Shown here: piece after piece, positions 24,230 through 32,028 of the stretch
How positions within the stretch are numbered: position 1 is the first letter of the stretch
Layout: each line of letters starts with the position of its first letter
The notes under the pieces: model-generated
Told to the model about the DNA's origin: nothing
Seen by the model: only the letters and a program-made list of their open reading frames with translations
The model's database searches: none
Made by a program: the position numbers and the translations under genes
Source of the DNA: VRUE01 sp036376915
Lineage (GTDB): Bacteria > Actinomycetota > Thermoleophilia > Solirubrobacterales > 70-9
NCBI GenBank assembly: GCA_036376915.1
Contig: DASUZK010000023.1
Span: 1 to 64,000 of the forward strand
Direction: 5' to 3'
DNA: 64,000 nucleotides

Positions 24230-24235
24230 TACCCT
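24230..24235 (+). promoter_or_regulatory. -10 box TACCCT before ispG
   Basis: TACCCT, 6 bases before the ispG ATG, with no Shine-Dalgarno sequence. It separates ispG from the unknown gene pair. Confidence 0.5.
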
Positions 24236-24241
24236 TCCCAC

Positions 24242-25495
24242 ATGGCTTCCAAGCGGCAGATATTCGTCGGCGGCGTGCCGATCGGCGGCGGGGCGCCCGT
24301 TGCCGTGCAGACGATGACCAAGACCGAGACCGCCAACCTGGCGGCGACGATGGAGCAGATCCGCAAGGTTGCCGACGCCGGGGCGGACATCGTGCGGGTC
24401 GCGGTGCCGCGCGACGAGGACGTCGAGGCGCTGAAGACGATCGTCAAGGACTCGCCGATCCCGGTGATCGCCGACATCCACTTCAACCACACCCTGGCGC
24501 TGAAGGCGATCGACGCCGGCGCCCACTGCATCCGACTCAACCCGGGCAACATCGGCGGGCGGGAGAAGGTCGCCGAGGTGGCCGAGCGGGCGACCGCCGC
24601 CGGCGTGCCGATGCGGATCGGGGTCAACTCGGGCTCGCTGCCCAAGCACCTGCACGCGCTCGAGCGCGAGAGCCCGGTCGAGGCCCTGGTCGCGGCCGCG
24701 GTCGAGTTCGTCGAGCTGATGGAGGGACTCGACTTCGAGAACTTCAAGGTCTCGATCAAGTCGACGAGCGTGCCCAACACGATCACCGCCAACCGCCTGC
24801 TCTCCGAGAGGATCCCCTACCCGCTGCACCTGGGAATCACCGAGGCCGGGACCAAATGGTCGGGCTCGCTCAAGTCCTCGGTCGGCCTCGGCACGCTGCT
24901 CGCCGACGGGATCGGCGACACGATCCGGATCAGCCTCTCGACCTTCCACGCCGAGGAGGAGGTCAAGGTCGCCTGGGAGATCCTCAAGGCGCTGCAGCTT
25001 CGCGAGCGCGGCCCGGTGCTGATCGCCTGCCCGACCTGCGGTCGCCTGCAGTTCGACATGGACTCCGTCGTGGCCGAGATCGAGCAGCGACTGGAAGGCT
25101 ACGCCGAGCCGATCGAGGTCGCCGTGCTGGGCTGCGCGGTGAACGGCATCGGCGAGGCCTCGCACGCCGACTTCGGCATCGCCGGCGCCAAGAACGAGGG
25201 TCTGATCTACGCGCACGGCAAACCGCTGCGCAAGGTCCCGCAGGCGACGCTGGTCGACGCTCTCTTCGAGGAGATCGACAAGTCGCTCGACCGGGGCGGG
25301 GTGGAGTTCGACGAGGACGAGTCGCGCGAGGGGGCGGCCTGGCTGGCGAAGATCGAGGCGGAGAACGCAGGGGAATTGACGCCGGAGAAGATCGCTCGGA
25401 TGGAGCACGAAGCGGCCGAAAAGGGGGAGTCCGACAAGGTGCTCCTCGACGAGGACGTCTCGCCCACGGCGGGCCGCCGCTTCACGCGAGCCTAG
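24242..25495 (+). CDS. ispG: 4-hydroxy-3-methylbut-2-enyl diphosphate synthase
   Basis: [4Fe-4S] enzyme of the MEP pathway that converts MEcPP to HMBPP. It has 417 residues. The N-terminal TIM barrel has QTMTKTETANLAATMEQI, PVIADIHFNHTLALKAI and RLNPGNIGG. Cluster ligands are in ACPTCGRLQFDM and VAVLGCAVNGIGEA. After the usual end (about residue 365) there is an acidic tail of roughly 50 residues (GVEFDEDESREGAAW and on) with no known role. The stop codon lies inside the left arm of the following 17-bp hairpin. Confidence 0.95.
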   Translation: MASKRQIFVGGVPIGGGAPVAVQTMTKTETANLAATMEQIRKVADAGADIVRVAVPRDEDVEALKTIVKDSPIPVIADIHFNHTLALKAIDAGAHCIRLNPGNIGGREKVAEVAERATAAGVPMRIGVNSGSLPKHLHALERESPVEALVAAAVEFVELMEGLDFENFKVSIKSTSVPNTITANRLLSERIPYPLHLGITEAGTKWSGSLKSSVGLGTLLADGIGDTIRISLSTFHAEEEVKVAWEILKALQLRERGPVLIACPTCGRLQFDMDSVVAEIEQRLEGYAEPIEVAVLGCAVNGIGEASHADFGIAGAKNEGLIYAHGKPLRKVPQATLVDALFEEIDKSLDRGGVEFDEDESREGAAWLAKIEAENAGELTPEKIARMEHEAAEKGESDKVLLDEDVSPTAGRRFTRA

Positions 25496-25561
25496 ATGGT
25501 CGACTCCATGACCCCATACGCCTGGATGACGGCACACGCGGCCGTGGAGTCGACCATCTAG
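25492..25561. repeat. 17-bp perfect inverted repeat between ispG and acyl-CoA synthetase
   Basis: Arms CTAGATGGTCGACTCCA (25492-25508) and its exact complement (25545-25561) enclose 36 bases. The left arm contains the ispG stop and the right arm ends directly at the ATG at 25562. It is a possible terminator, but the position against the next start codon could also mask translation. Confidence 0.6.
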
Positions 25562-27355
25562 ATGTCAAGCGGCAGAGCCCTGACAGAGGCGGCGAGCGTG
25601 GCCGAGGCCTTCCAGCTGACGGCGGCCGAGCACGGCGAGCGCACCGCGATCCGCACCAAGGACGACGAGTTCACCGCCACCTGGTCGGAGTACGCGGAGA
25701 GGGTGCGGCGGATCGCCGCGGGCCTGGCGGCGCTCGGCGTCGGCCGCGGCGACACGGTGGGCCTGATGCTCGTCAACCGGCCGGAGTTCCACTTCGCCGA
25801 CACCGGGGCGATGCACCTCGGCGCGACGCCGTTCTCGATCTACAACACCTCCACCGTCGAGCAGATCGAGTACGTGATCGGCGATGCCGCCAACCGGGTT
25901 CTGTTCACCGAGGCCGCCTTCCTCGACACGGTGCTGGAGGCGAGCGCCGGCGCGCCAGCGCTCGAGCACGTCGTGGTCGTCGACGGTGAAGCTCGCGACG
26001 GCACGATCTCCCTCGCGGAGCTGGAAGCGATGGGCGAGGAGGAGTTCGACTTCGAGGCCGCATGGCGGGGAATCGAGTCGGACGACCTGGTGACGCTGAT
26101 CTACACCTCGGGCACGACCGGCCCGCCGAAGGGGGTGCAGCTCACTCACGGCAGCCTGCTGGCAGCGGCCCGCTCCTTCAACGAGCTGATCCCCTTCCCC
26201 GAAGGCGGCCGGCTGATCTCCTGGCTGCCGATGGCCCACGTCGCCGAGCGCAACGTCACCCACTACATGCCGATGGTGCACGGCGTCACCACCACCTGCT
26301 GCCCCGATCCGCGTCAGGTGGCCGCCTACCTGACCGAAGTGCGACCGACCTGGTTCTTCGCCGTGCCGCGGATCTGGGAGAAGCTGAAGGCGGCGATGGA
26401 GATCGGGATCGGCGCAGAGCCCGACGAGAGCCGCAAGAAGGCGGTGGAGTGGGCGCTGGACGTGGGGAGGCGCAAGGTCGAGGCCGAGCAGGATGGGGGA
26501 ACGGTTCCCGTCGAGCTGGCCGAGGAATACGCCCAGGCGGACGCGCTGGTGCTCTCCAAGCTGCGCGAGCGGATTGGTCTCGATGAGGTCGAGGCCGTAA
26601 ACGTCGGCGCCGCTCCGACGCCCCGCGAGGTGATCGAGTTCTTCCACGCGATCGGCGTCCCCCTGGCCGAGCTCTGGGGGCTCTCGGAGAGCTGCGCCGC
26701 CGGTACCTGCAACCCGCCGGAGCGGATCAAGATCGGCACGGTCGGCCCGCCGGCTCCGGGGATAGAGCTGAAGCTCGCCGGGGACGGCGAGGTGCTGCTG
26801 CGCGGCTCGATCCTGATGACCGGGTACCGCAACGACCCCGAGAAGACCGCGGAGGCGATCGACGCCGAGGGCTGGCTGCACACCGGCGACGTGGGCGAGC
26901 TCGACGAGGACGGCTACCTGCGCATCGTCGACCGCAAGAAGGAGCTGATCATCAACTCGGCCGGCAAGAACATGTCGCCGGCCAACATCGAGGCGAAGAT
27001 CAAGGCCTCCAGTCCGCTGATCGGGCAGGTCTGCGTGGTCGGCGACAACCGCCCCTACAACGTGGCGCTGGTCGTGCTCGACCCCGACGCGGCACCCGCC
27101 TTTGCCGCGCGGAACGGGATCGAGGCCTCTGCGCCGGAGGAGCTCGCCACTCAGCCGGCGGTGCTGGCGGAGGTCAGCGCCGGGGTCGAGCGGGGCAACG
27201 CCCGGCTGGCTCGGGTGGAGCAGGTGAAGAAGTTCAAGCTGCTGTCGACCGACTGGCAGCCGGGGGGCGTCGAGCTGACGCCGACGATGAAGCTGAAACG
27301 GCGGCCGATCGAGCATCGGTACGCGGAAGAGATCGAGGGGCTGTACGCGGAGTGA
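25562..27355 (+). CDS. long-chain acyl-CoA synthetase (AMP-dependent)
   Basis: Adenylate-forming enzyme that activates fatty acids to acyl-CoA. It has 597 residues. The P-loop is LIYTSGTTGPPKGVQLTH; motif YRNDPEKTAEAIDAEGWLHTGDVGELDEDGYL (quoted in part) and RIVDRKKELIINSAGKNMSP are the hinge and FACL blocks. It resembles FadD/FAA long-chain members, including the C-terminal extension LTPTMKLKRRPIEHRY. Chain-length preference is unknown. The ATG directly abuts a long inverted repeat and lacks a Shine-Dalgarno sequence. Confidence 0.9.
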   Translation: MSSGRALTEAASVAEAFQLTAAEHGERTAIRTKDDEFTATWSEYAERVRRIAAGLAALGVGRGDTVGLMLVNRPEFHFADTGAMHLGATPFSIYNTSTVEQIEYVIGDAANRVLFTEAAFLDTVLEASAGAPALEHVVVVDGEARDGTISLAELEAMGEEEFDFEAAWRGIESDDLVTLIYTSGTTGPPKGVQLTHGSLLAAARSFNELIPFPEGGRLISWLPMAHVAERNVTHYMPMVHGVTTTCCPDPRQVAAYLTEVRPTWFFAVPRIWEKLKAAMEIGIGAEPDESRKKAVEWALDVGRRKVEAEQDGGTVPVELAEEYAQADALVLSKLRERIGLDEVEAVNVGAAPTPREVIEFFHAIGVPLAELWGLSESCAAGTCNPPERIKIGTVGPPAPGIELKLAGDGEVLLRGSILMTGYRNDPEKTAEAIDAEGWLHTGDVGELDEDGYLRIVDRKKELIINSAGKNMSPANIEAKIKASSPLIGQVCVVGDNRPYNVALVVLDPDAAPAFAARNGIEASAPEELATQPAVLAEVSAGVERGNARLARVEQVKKFKLLSTDWQPGGVELTPTMKLKRRPIEHRYAEEIEGLYAE

Positions 27356-27370
27356 CGGGGCGTCTCTGGC

Positions 27371-27464
27371 GCGGCGGGTCCTGTCGCCGTAGGGGACCCA
27401 CCACCCCCTGCGGTCGCTAAAGCGTCCTCGGGGGCGGTTCCCCCTTCGACGCCACCCCCCGCGA
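27371..27464. repeat. palindromic dispersed element, copy 2
   Basis: Inverted copy of the element at 12189-12280, in the spacer between the acyl-CoA synthetase and proS. Shared blocks, read on the minus strand, include ACCGCCCCCGAGGACGCTTT, AGCGACCGC and GGTGGGTCCCCT. It is itself nearly palindromic. Confidence 0.75.
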
Positions 27465-27471
27465 CAGCGGA

Positions 27472-27477
27472 TAGGTT
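27472..27477 (+). promoter_or_regulatory. -10 box TAGGTT before proS
   Basis: TAGGTT, 6 bases before the GTG of proS and immediately after the palindromic repeat. Confidence 0.5.
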
Positions 27478-27483
27478 TCTCCG

Positions 27484-29172
27484 GTGACCCGGCTCAGCCA
27501 GACATTCCTGCCGACGCTGAAGGATGCGCCTGCGGATGCTGAGGCGCTGTCGCACAAGCTGATGGTTAGAGCTGGGTTGATCCGGCAGGTTGGGGCGGGG
27601 CTGTGGTCGTATCTGCCGGCGGGGTGGAGGATCCATCGCAAGGTCGAAGCGATCCTCAGGGAGGAGATGGCTTCGATCGGGTGTCAGGAGATGCTGATGC
27701 CTGTGCTGCAGCCGGCGGAGAACTGGGAGAAGACCGGGCGGTACTCGATCGAGGAGCTGTTCAAGCTGGAGGATCGCAAGGGGTCGCCGATGGTGCTGGC
27801 GATGACGCATGAGGAGTGCGTCACCTACCACGTCGCCCGCGAGGTGCGCTCGTATCGAGACCTGCCGCTGATGCTGTACCACCTGCAGACCAAGGAGCGT
27901 GACGAGCCGCGGCCGCGGGCGGGGGTGCTGCGCACGCGCGAGTTCACGATGAAGGACGCCTACTCCTTCGATCGCGACGAGGAGGGGCTGGCGCGGTCCT
28001 ACGAGCTGCAGAGCGAGGCCTACGCGCGGATCTTCGATCGCAGCGGGCTGCGCTGGTACCGGGTCGAGTCCGATGTCGGGATGATGGGCGGCTCGGGTGC
28101 CCACGAGTACATGGCGCCCTGTCCCGCGGGGGAGAACGAGGTCGCGTTGGCCCCCGGCTACGCTGCCAACGTCGAGGTCGCCTCGGCCGAAGCGCAGCCG
28201 GCCGAGCTGCCGCCGCCGCTGAGCGCGCCGGAGGAGGTCGACACTCCCGGCCTGACCAAGGTCGAGGAGGTGGCGAAGCACCTCGACTTGGGCCACGGCG
28301 CCTTCATCAAGACGCTGCCGATCGTCGTCGAGGGTCGGGGGATGGTCCTCGTCCTGCTGCGCGGCGACCACCGGCTGAACGAGATCAAGCTGCGCAACGG
28401 GATGAAGACCGACTTCCGCCAGGCCAGCGCCGAGGAGATCGAGGACCAGCTCGGCCCGGTCGGCTACCTCGGCCCGGTCGGCAGCGGCCTGCCGATCATC
28501 AAGGACGCGGCGCTGAGCGGCAATTCCTACGTCTCCGGCGCCAACAGGCCGAACACCCACCTGCGCGGCATCGACCCCTCGCGCGACTTCGAGTCCTACG
28601 AGATGGACGTGCGTAACGTCGAGGCGGGGGACACCGCCCCGGGGGGCGGCACGATCGAGATCGAGCCGGCGATCGAGATCGGCAACATCTTCAAGCTGGG
28701 CACCCGCTACTCCGAGCCGCTCGGTGCCACCTACCTCGACGAGTCTGGGGCGGAGAGGCCGATCGTGATGGGCAGCTATGGGATCGGCCCGGCTCGGATC
28801 GCCGCCGCCGCGATCGAGCAGGGCGCCGACGAGCGCGGGATCGTCTGGCCGAGGCCCCTGGCCCCGTGGCAGGTCCACCTCGTCTCCCTGGCGAAGGCCG
28901 GGGAGGAGGAGCGGTCGGCGGCGGACTCCCTCTATGAGGAGCTGCGGGGGGCCGGCGTCGAGGTGCTCTACGACGACCGCGACGCCGGGGCGGGGGAGAA
29001 GCTGACCGACGCCGAGCTGCTCGGCTGCCCTCTGCGCATCGTCATCGGGCGTCGCGGCCTGGCCGAGGGCGTGGTCGAGGCCAGTGAGCGCGCCGGCGGC
29101 GCCGAGCACAAGCTGCCCGTGGGAGAGGCCGCCGCGCAGGCCCAGGCACTCCTGCAGGGCGTCGATGGCTGA
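27484..29172 (+). CDS. proS: prolyl-tRNA synthetase, bacterial type with editing domain
   Basis: Class II aminoacyl-tRNA synthetase of 562 residues. Motif 1 is AGLIRQVGAGLWSYLPAG. Motif 2 is RPRAGVLRTREFTMKDAYSF. The INS editing domain (YbaK-like, about 225-380) deacylates Ala-tRNAPro and is visible as FIKTLPIVVEGRG to PIIKDAALSG. Motif 3 is MGSYGIGPARIAAAAIEQ. The C-terminal anticodon domain ends the protein. The GTG start is fixed by the TAGGTT box. Confidence 0.96.
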   Translation: MTRLSQTFLPTLKDAPADAEALSHKLMVRAGLIRQVGAGLWSYLPAGWRIHRKVEAILREEMASIGCQEMLMPVLQPAENWEKTGRYSIEELFKLEDRKGSPMVLAMTHEECVTYHVAREVRSYRDLPLMLYHLQTKERDEPRPRAGVLRTREFTMKDAYSFDRDEEGLARSYELQSEAYARIFDRSGLRWYRVESDVGMMGGSGAHEYMAPCPAGENEVALAPGYAANVEVASAEAQPAELPPPLSAPEEVDTPGLTKVEEVAKHLDLGHGAFIKTLPIVVEGRGMVLVLLRGDHRLNEIKLRNGMKTDFRQASAEEIEDQLGPVGYLGPVGSGLPIIKDAALSGNSYVSGANRPNTHLRGIDPSRDFESYEMDVRNVEAGDTAPGGGTIEIEPAIEIGNIFKLGTRYSEPLGATYLDESGAERPIVMGSYGIGPARIAAAAIEQGADERGIVWPRPLAPWQVHLVSLAKAGEEERSAADSLYEELRGAGVEVLYDDRDAGAGEKLTDAELLGCPLRIVIGRRGLAEGVVEASERAGGAEHKLPVGEAAAQAQALLQGVDG

Positions 29173-29800
29173 CAGCGCGCCGTTCGGGCGCGGCCGGGTG
29201 CGCCGCCTCTTCGGCCTCGACCGCAGCGGCCCGCCTCCCCGCCAGACCCAGAAGGGCGAACCGCTCAACCCCTGGACGCTGCCCAACCTGGTCGGCTACC
29301 TGCGCCTCGCCGCGCTACCGCTCTTCCTCTGGCTCGCCTTCGAATCCGGCGACGGGCGCAGCGCGCCGGCGGCGATCGTCTTCTGGCTGATCGCGGTCGG
29401 CGACTACGTCGACGGCTTCCTCGCCCGCGTCACCGGCCAGTACAGCCGCCTCGGCTCGATCCTCGACCCGCTGGTCGACCGCCTCACGATCCTCGCCGGT
29501 GCCGTCGTCTGCTGGCACTTCGAGCTGCTGCCGCGCTGGGCGCTGGCCCTACTCGCCGCGCGTGAGCTGGCGATGCTCGTCCTCGCCCAGCACGGCCTGC
29601 GCCACGGGGTCGAGATCCGGGTCAACTGGCCGGGTCGGATCTCGGTCTTCCCGATCATGGGCGGGATCTTCTTCGCGATGGTCTTCGCCGGCTGGGTCCC
29701 GGCCGCGCTCCTGATCGTCGGCCTCGCTCTCGCGGTCGTGGCCACGGTGCTCTACGCCCGCGCCGGGATCCGCGAGGTGCGCGCTGCCACCCACCGCTGA
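29165..29800 (+). CDS. CDP-alcohol phosphatidyltransferase (PgsA-like)
   Basis: Membrane enzyme that moves the phosphatidyl group of CDP-diacylglycerol to an alcohol, most likely glycerol 3-phosphate. It has 211 residues from the ATG overlapping the proS end. A basic N-terminal head is followed by LNPWTLPNLVGYLRLAALPLFL. The catalytic signature is GDYVDGFLARVTGQYSRLGSILDPLVDR (quoted for its Asp spacing), followed by about four more membrane segments. Inositol or another alcohol as acceptor is possible. The stop codon lies inside a 17-bp hairpin arm. Confidence 0.85.
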   Translation: MADSAPFGRGRVRRLFGLDRSGPPPRQTQKGEPLNPWTLPNLVGYLRLAALPLFLWLAFESGDGRSAPAAIVFWLIAVGDYVDGFLARVTGQYSRLGSILDPLVDRLTILAGAVVCWHFELLPRWALALLAARELAMLVLAQHGLRHGVEIRVNWPGRISVFPIMGGIFFAMVFAGWVPAALLIVGLALAVVATVLYARAGIREVRAATHR

Positions 29801-29849
29801 CTTCGTGGCTTGGGACGTATCCATGCGCCTAACCACGAAGTCAGCGGTG
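29792..29849 (+). terminator. 17-bp perfect hairpin overlapping the pgsA-like stop
   Basis: Arms CACCGCTGACTTCGTGG (29792-29808) and its exact complement (29833-29849). The left arm includes the last codons and stop of the upstream gene. Probable terminator ahead of the rsiG promoter. Confidence 0.6.
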
Positions 29850-29876
29850 CAAGAGCGATGCCACCGCGGCCGAACC

Positions 29877-29893
29877 TTCAACCTTCAGTTGAA
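29877..29893 (+). promoter_or_regulatory. operator-like inverted repeat TTCAAC-N5-GTTGAA
   Basis: A perfect 6-bp inverted repeat covering the -35 of the rsiG promoter. A bound protein here would block RNA polymerase. It is preceded by a partial direct repeat of AACCTTCA. Confidence 0.4.
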
Positions 29894-29918
29894 CCTTCGA
29901 CGCCGGGCCTCCTATAAT
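29889..29918 (+). promoter_or_regulatory. sigma-70-type promoter of the rsiG-FHA-merR unit
   Basis: -35 TTGAAC (29889-29894), 18-base spacer, -10 TATAAT (29913-29918). This is the best consensus promoter in the window. The transcript would carry a ~38-base leader with an AAGGAG site. Confidence 0.75.
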
Positions 29919-29962
29919 CGCCGGACGAAGGCCGTCGAGGCCCAATCCAACCAAGGAGCGAG

Positions 29963-30238
29963 ATGGAGGACACCTTTCCCGATCTCGGTTCCCTCAGCGA
30001 CGAGGAGCTGAAGGGCCTGATCGACAACCTCACGCAGGAGGAGGATGAGATCTCCTACAAGCGCCGCGTCCTGCACGGGAAGATCGACATCCTCCGTGCG
30101 GAGCTGGTGAACCGCCTGCGCCAGAAGCGCGAGCGCGGGGACACCCTCTTCTCCGGAGACGACGTGGCGCAGCTGACCGAGATCCTCGCCGGCAAGGCGC
30201 AGGCGACCGACGACGAGCCCGAGGACCAACCCGCCTAG
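29963..30238 (+). CDS. RsiG-like anti-sigma factor candidate (c-di-GMP motif)
   Basis: Small acidic helical protein of 91 residues. Residues 27-42 read E27-x3-S31-x2-R34-x3-H38-x3-D42. The c-di-GMP-binding motif of RsiG, the anti-sigma of WhiG in Streptomyces, is E-x3-S-x2-R-x3-Q-x3-D, so only the Gln differs (His here). Streptomyces RsiG has two motif copies in one chain; early-branching Rubrobacter RsiG has one and works as a dimer. A single-motif, 91-residue protein fits the latter. The partner sigma is not in the window. AAGGAG precedes the ATG. An FHA protein and a MerR regulator follow. Confidence 0.65.
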   Translation: MEDTFPDLGSLSDEELKGLIDNLTQEEDEISYKRRVLHGKIDILRAELVNRLRQKRERGDTLFSGDDVAQLTEILAGKAQATDDEPEDQPA

Positions 30239-30250
30239 CGGAGGCAGTCG

Positions 30251-30730
30251 ATGGCCGTCCACTGCCCCGAATGCGGATTCGCCAACCCCGAGGGCGCCAA
30301 CTACTGCCAGAAGTGCGGCTCTTACGTCGGCGGTCCGGCCGAGGGCGGTGAGGGAGACGAACCGACGACGATGACCTACACGGTCGACGACACCGGCGAG
30401 ATGCAGCCGGTCGACATCGACGAGACGATCGAGCGCAGCGGCGCCGCTCTGGTGATCCGCGCCGGCGGGGGTCGCGCCGGGGAGAGCTTCGCGCTCGGCG
30501 AGGACAGGGTCAGCATCGGGCGCAGCCCCGACGCCGGGGTCTTCCTCGACGACGTCACCGTCTCACGCAACCACGCGCTGCTGGTGCGCCGCCGCGACGG
30601 CCTCTACATCGACGACCTCGGCTCGCTCAACGGCACCTACGTCAACCGGCGCCGCATCGAGTCCCACCGGCTCGCCGACGGCGACGAGATCCAGGTCGGC
30701 AAGTACAAGCTCAGCTACCTGGAGAAGTAG
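30251..30730 (+). CDS. zinc-ribbon FHA-domain protein (GarA/OdhI-like)
   Basis: Protein of 159 residues with two parts. A zinc ribbon has Cys5, Cys8, Cys19 and Cys22 (CPECGFANPEG ... YCQKCGS). The FHA domain covers about residues 67-155: SIGRSPDAGVFLDDVTVSRNHALL, IDDLGSLNGTYVNRRRI. Between them EPTTMTYTV holds adjacent threonines (39-40) where GarA/OdhI have their kinase-target ETT motif. By analogy it may be a phosphorylation-switched regulator of 2-oxoglutarate metabolism; the zinc ribbon is not part of GarA as I know it. It is in one unit with the RsiG-like gene and merR. Confidence 0.8.
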   Translation: MAVHCPECGFANPEGANYCQKCGSYVGGPAEGGEGDEPTTMTYTVDDTGEMQPVDIDETIERSGAALVIRAGGGRAGESFALGEDRVSIGRSPDAGVFLDDVTVSRNHALLVRRRDGLYIDDLGSLNGTYVNRRRIESHRLADGDEIQVGKYKLSYLEK

Positions 30731-30756
30731 GGCATGGCGGGGAAGGCAGGCAACTG

Positions 30757-31500
30757 ATGGCGGTCTCCGAGCAGCAGATCCGGCAACGCGACTCGCGCCC
30801 CCGCAAGGCGCTGACGATCGGTGCCGTCTGCAAGATCCTGCAGAGCGAGTTCGACGACGTCTCGATCTCGAAGATTCGCTATCTCGAGGACCAGAAGCTG
30901 CTGACGCCCCGGCGCACCCCCGGCGGCTACCGCCTCTACAGCCAGTCCGACGTCGAAAGGCTGCGGACGATCCTGCGCCTGCAGCGCGACGAGTTCCTGC
31001 CGCTGCGGGTGATCCGCCAGGAGCTGGCGGCGGGCGGCGACATCGCCGCCGTGGTCGGTGGCGCGGACAAGCGAACCTCGGGCGGCGCCGTGCGCAGGGC
31101 GATCCTGATCGACGCCTCGCGCGCCTACCTCACCCTCGAGGAGGTGATCGAGGAGACCGGCGCTCGCGAGGAGCTGATCGCCGAGCTGGAGAACTTCGGC
31201 ATCGTGCAGCCCGAGAAGCGGGATGGCAAGACCGTCTACGACGAGACCGACCGCGAAGTGATCCGCGCCGCCAACGAGCTTTCCCGCTTCGGCGTGGCGG
31301 CCCGCAACCTGCGCGTCTTCCGTTCCTCGGCCGACCGCGAGGCGAACCTGCTGGAAGCGCTGCTCGGGCCGTCGCTGCGCTCGCGCAACCCCGAACGACG
31401 CAAGGAGGCGCTCGAGAGCCTGGAGAGCCTCGCCGCGACCGTCAGCCACCTCAAGCACCTTCTTCTAGTGCGCGACCTGCGGCGCCTCGCCGGCGACTGA
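30757..31500 (+). CDS. MerR-family regulator, FtsR-like
   Basis: DNA-binding regulator of 247 residues. The winged helix-turn-helix is near residues 18-90: LTIGAVCKILQSEFDDVSIS, IRYLEDQKLLTPRRTPGGYRLYS, DVERLRTILRLQRDEFLPLRVIR. The C-terminal half is a helical effector or dimer domain without the Cys ligands of metal-sensing MerR proteins. Position right after the FHA gene matches mycobacterial Rv1828/corynebacterial FtsR, a regulator of ftsZ. The FtsR call rests on this synteny and domain form. Confidence 0.8.
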   Translation: MAVSEQQIRQRDSRPRKALTIGAVCKILQSEFDDVSISKIRYLEDQKLLTPRRTPGGYRLYSQSDVERLRTILRLQRDEFLPLRVIRQELAAGGDIAAVVGGADKRTSGGAVRRAILIDASRAYLTLEEVIEETGAREELIAELENFGIVQPEKRDGKTVYDETDREVIRAANELSRFGVAARNLRVFRSSADREANLLEALLGPSLRSRNPERRKEALESLESLAATVSHLKHLLLVRDLRRLAGD

Positions 31501-31511
31501 TTCGGCCGACC

Positions 31512-31955
31512 GTGCCGCGAGCGACTCGCCGGAGGACGATCGACGCGCCGCGCCCGGAGGTCTGGGGCCTGGTCTCCGATCCGTACAGCTTGCCGCGTTG
31601 GTGGCCGCGCACGATGCGGGTCGAGGGCGTCGAGGGGAGCGGAGCGGGCGCACAGTGGACCAAGGTCCTGGGGACGGCCGAGGGTCGCGGTGTCCGTGCC
31701 GACTTCCGCTGCACCGAGTCGGTCGAGGGAGAGCGATACGCGTGGGAGCAGCAGGTTGCCGGAACACCGTTCGAGCGACACCTGCGCAGCTACGCGGTCG
31801 CGATCGCCCTCGAGGACGCGGGGGAGGGCACAGATCTCTTGCTGACCGCAGCGCAGTCCCTGCGCGGCCTCTCGCGCCTCGGCGGGCCGATGATGCGGCG
31901 CGGGCAGGGAGCGCTGCTCGACGAAGCCCTCGACGGGATCGAGCGGGCGCTGTGA
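31512..31955 (+). CDS. SRPBCC (START-like) family protein
   Basis: Ligand-binding helix-grip protein of 147 residues. It starts with the typical strand RRTIDAPRPEVWGLVSDPYSLPRWWP and ends with the long C-terminal helix (MMRRGQGALLDEALDGIERAL). Members bind hydrophobic molecules or act as cyclases; the ligand is not known. It begins 11 bases after the MerR stop with a GTG and no clear ribosome binding site. Confidence 0.75.
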   Translation: MPRATRRRTIDAPRPEVWGLVSDPYSLPRWWPRTMRVEGVEGSGAGAQWTKVLGTAEGRGVRADFRCTESVEGERYAWEQQVAGTPFERHLRSYAVAIALEDAGEGTDLLLTAAQSLRGLSRLGGPMMRRGQGALLDEALDGIERAL

Positions 31956-32028
31956 GCGTCCCGATCGTCACGGTGATCGCCGGTTGTTCGAATCCGTGGC
32001 GATTGGGGCGCGAACGAGAGGTTGTTCT

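Noticed and set aside
25492..25561. Inverted repeat as the ends of an insertion sequence
   Set aside because: There are only 36 bases between the arms, with no transposase and no target duplication.
27151..29286. 711-codon open frame on the minus strand opposite proS
   Set aside because: It lies antisense to a complete prolyl-tRNA synthetase with all motifs. Its composition (Arg, Gly, Leu, His, Gln) is what high-GC antisense frames give.
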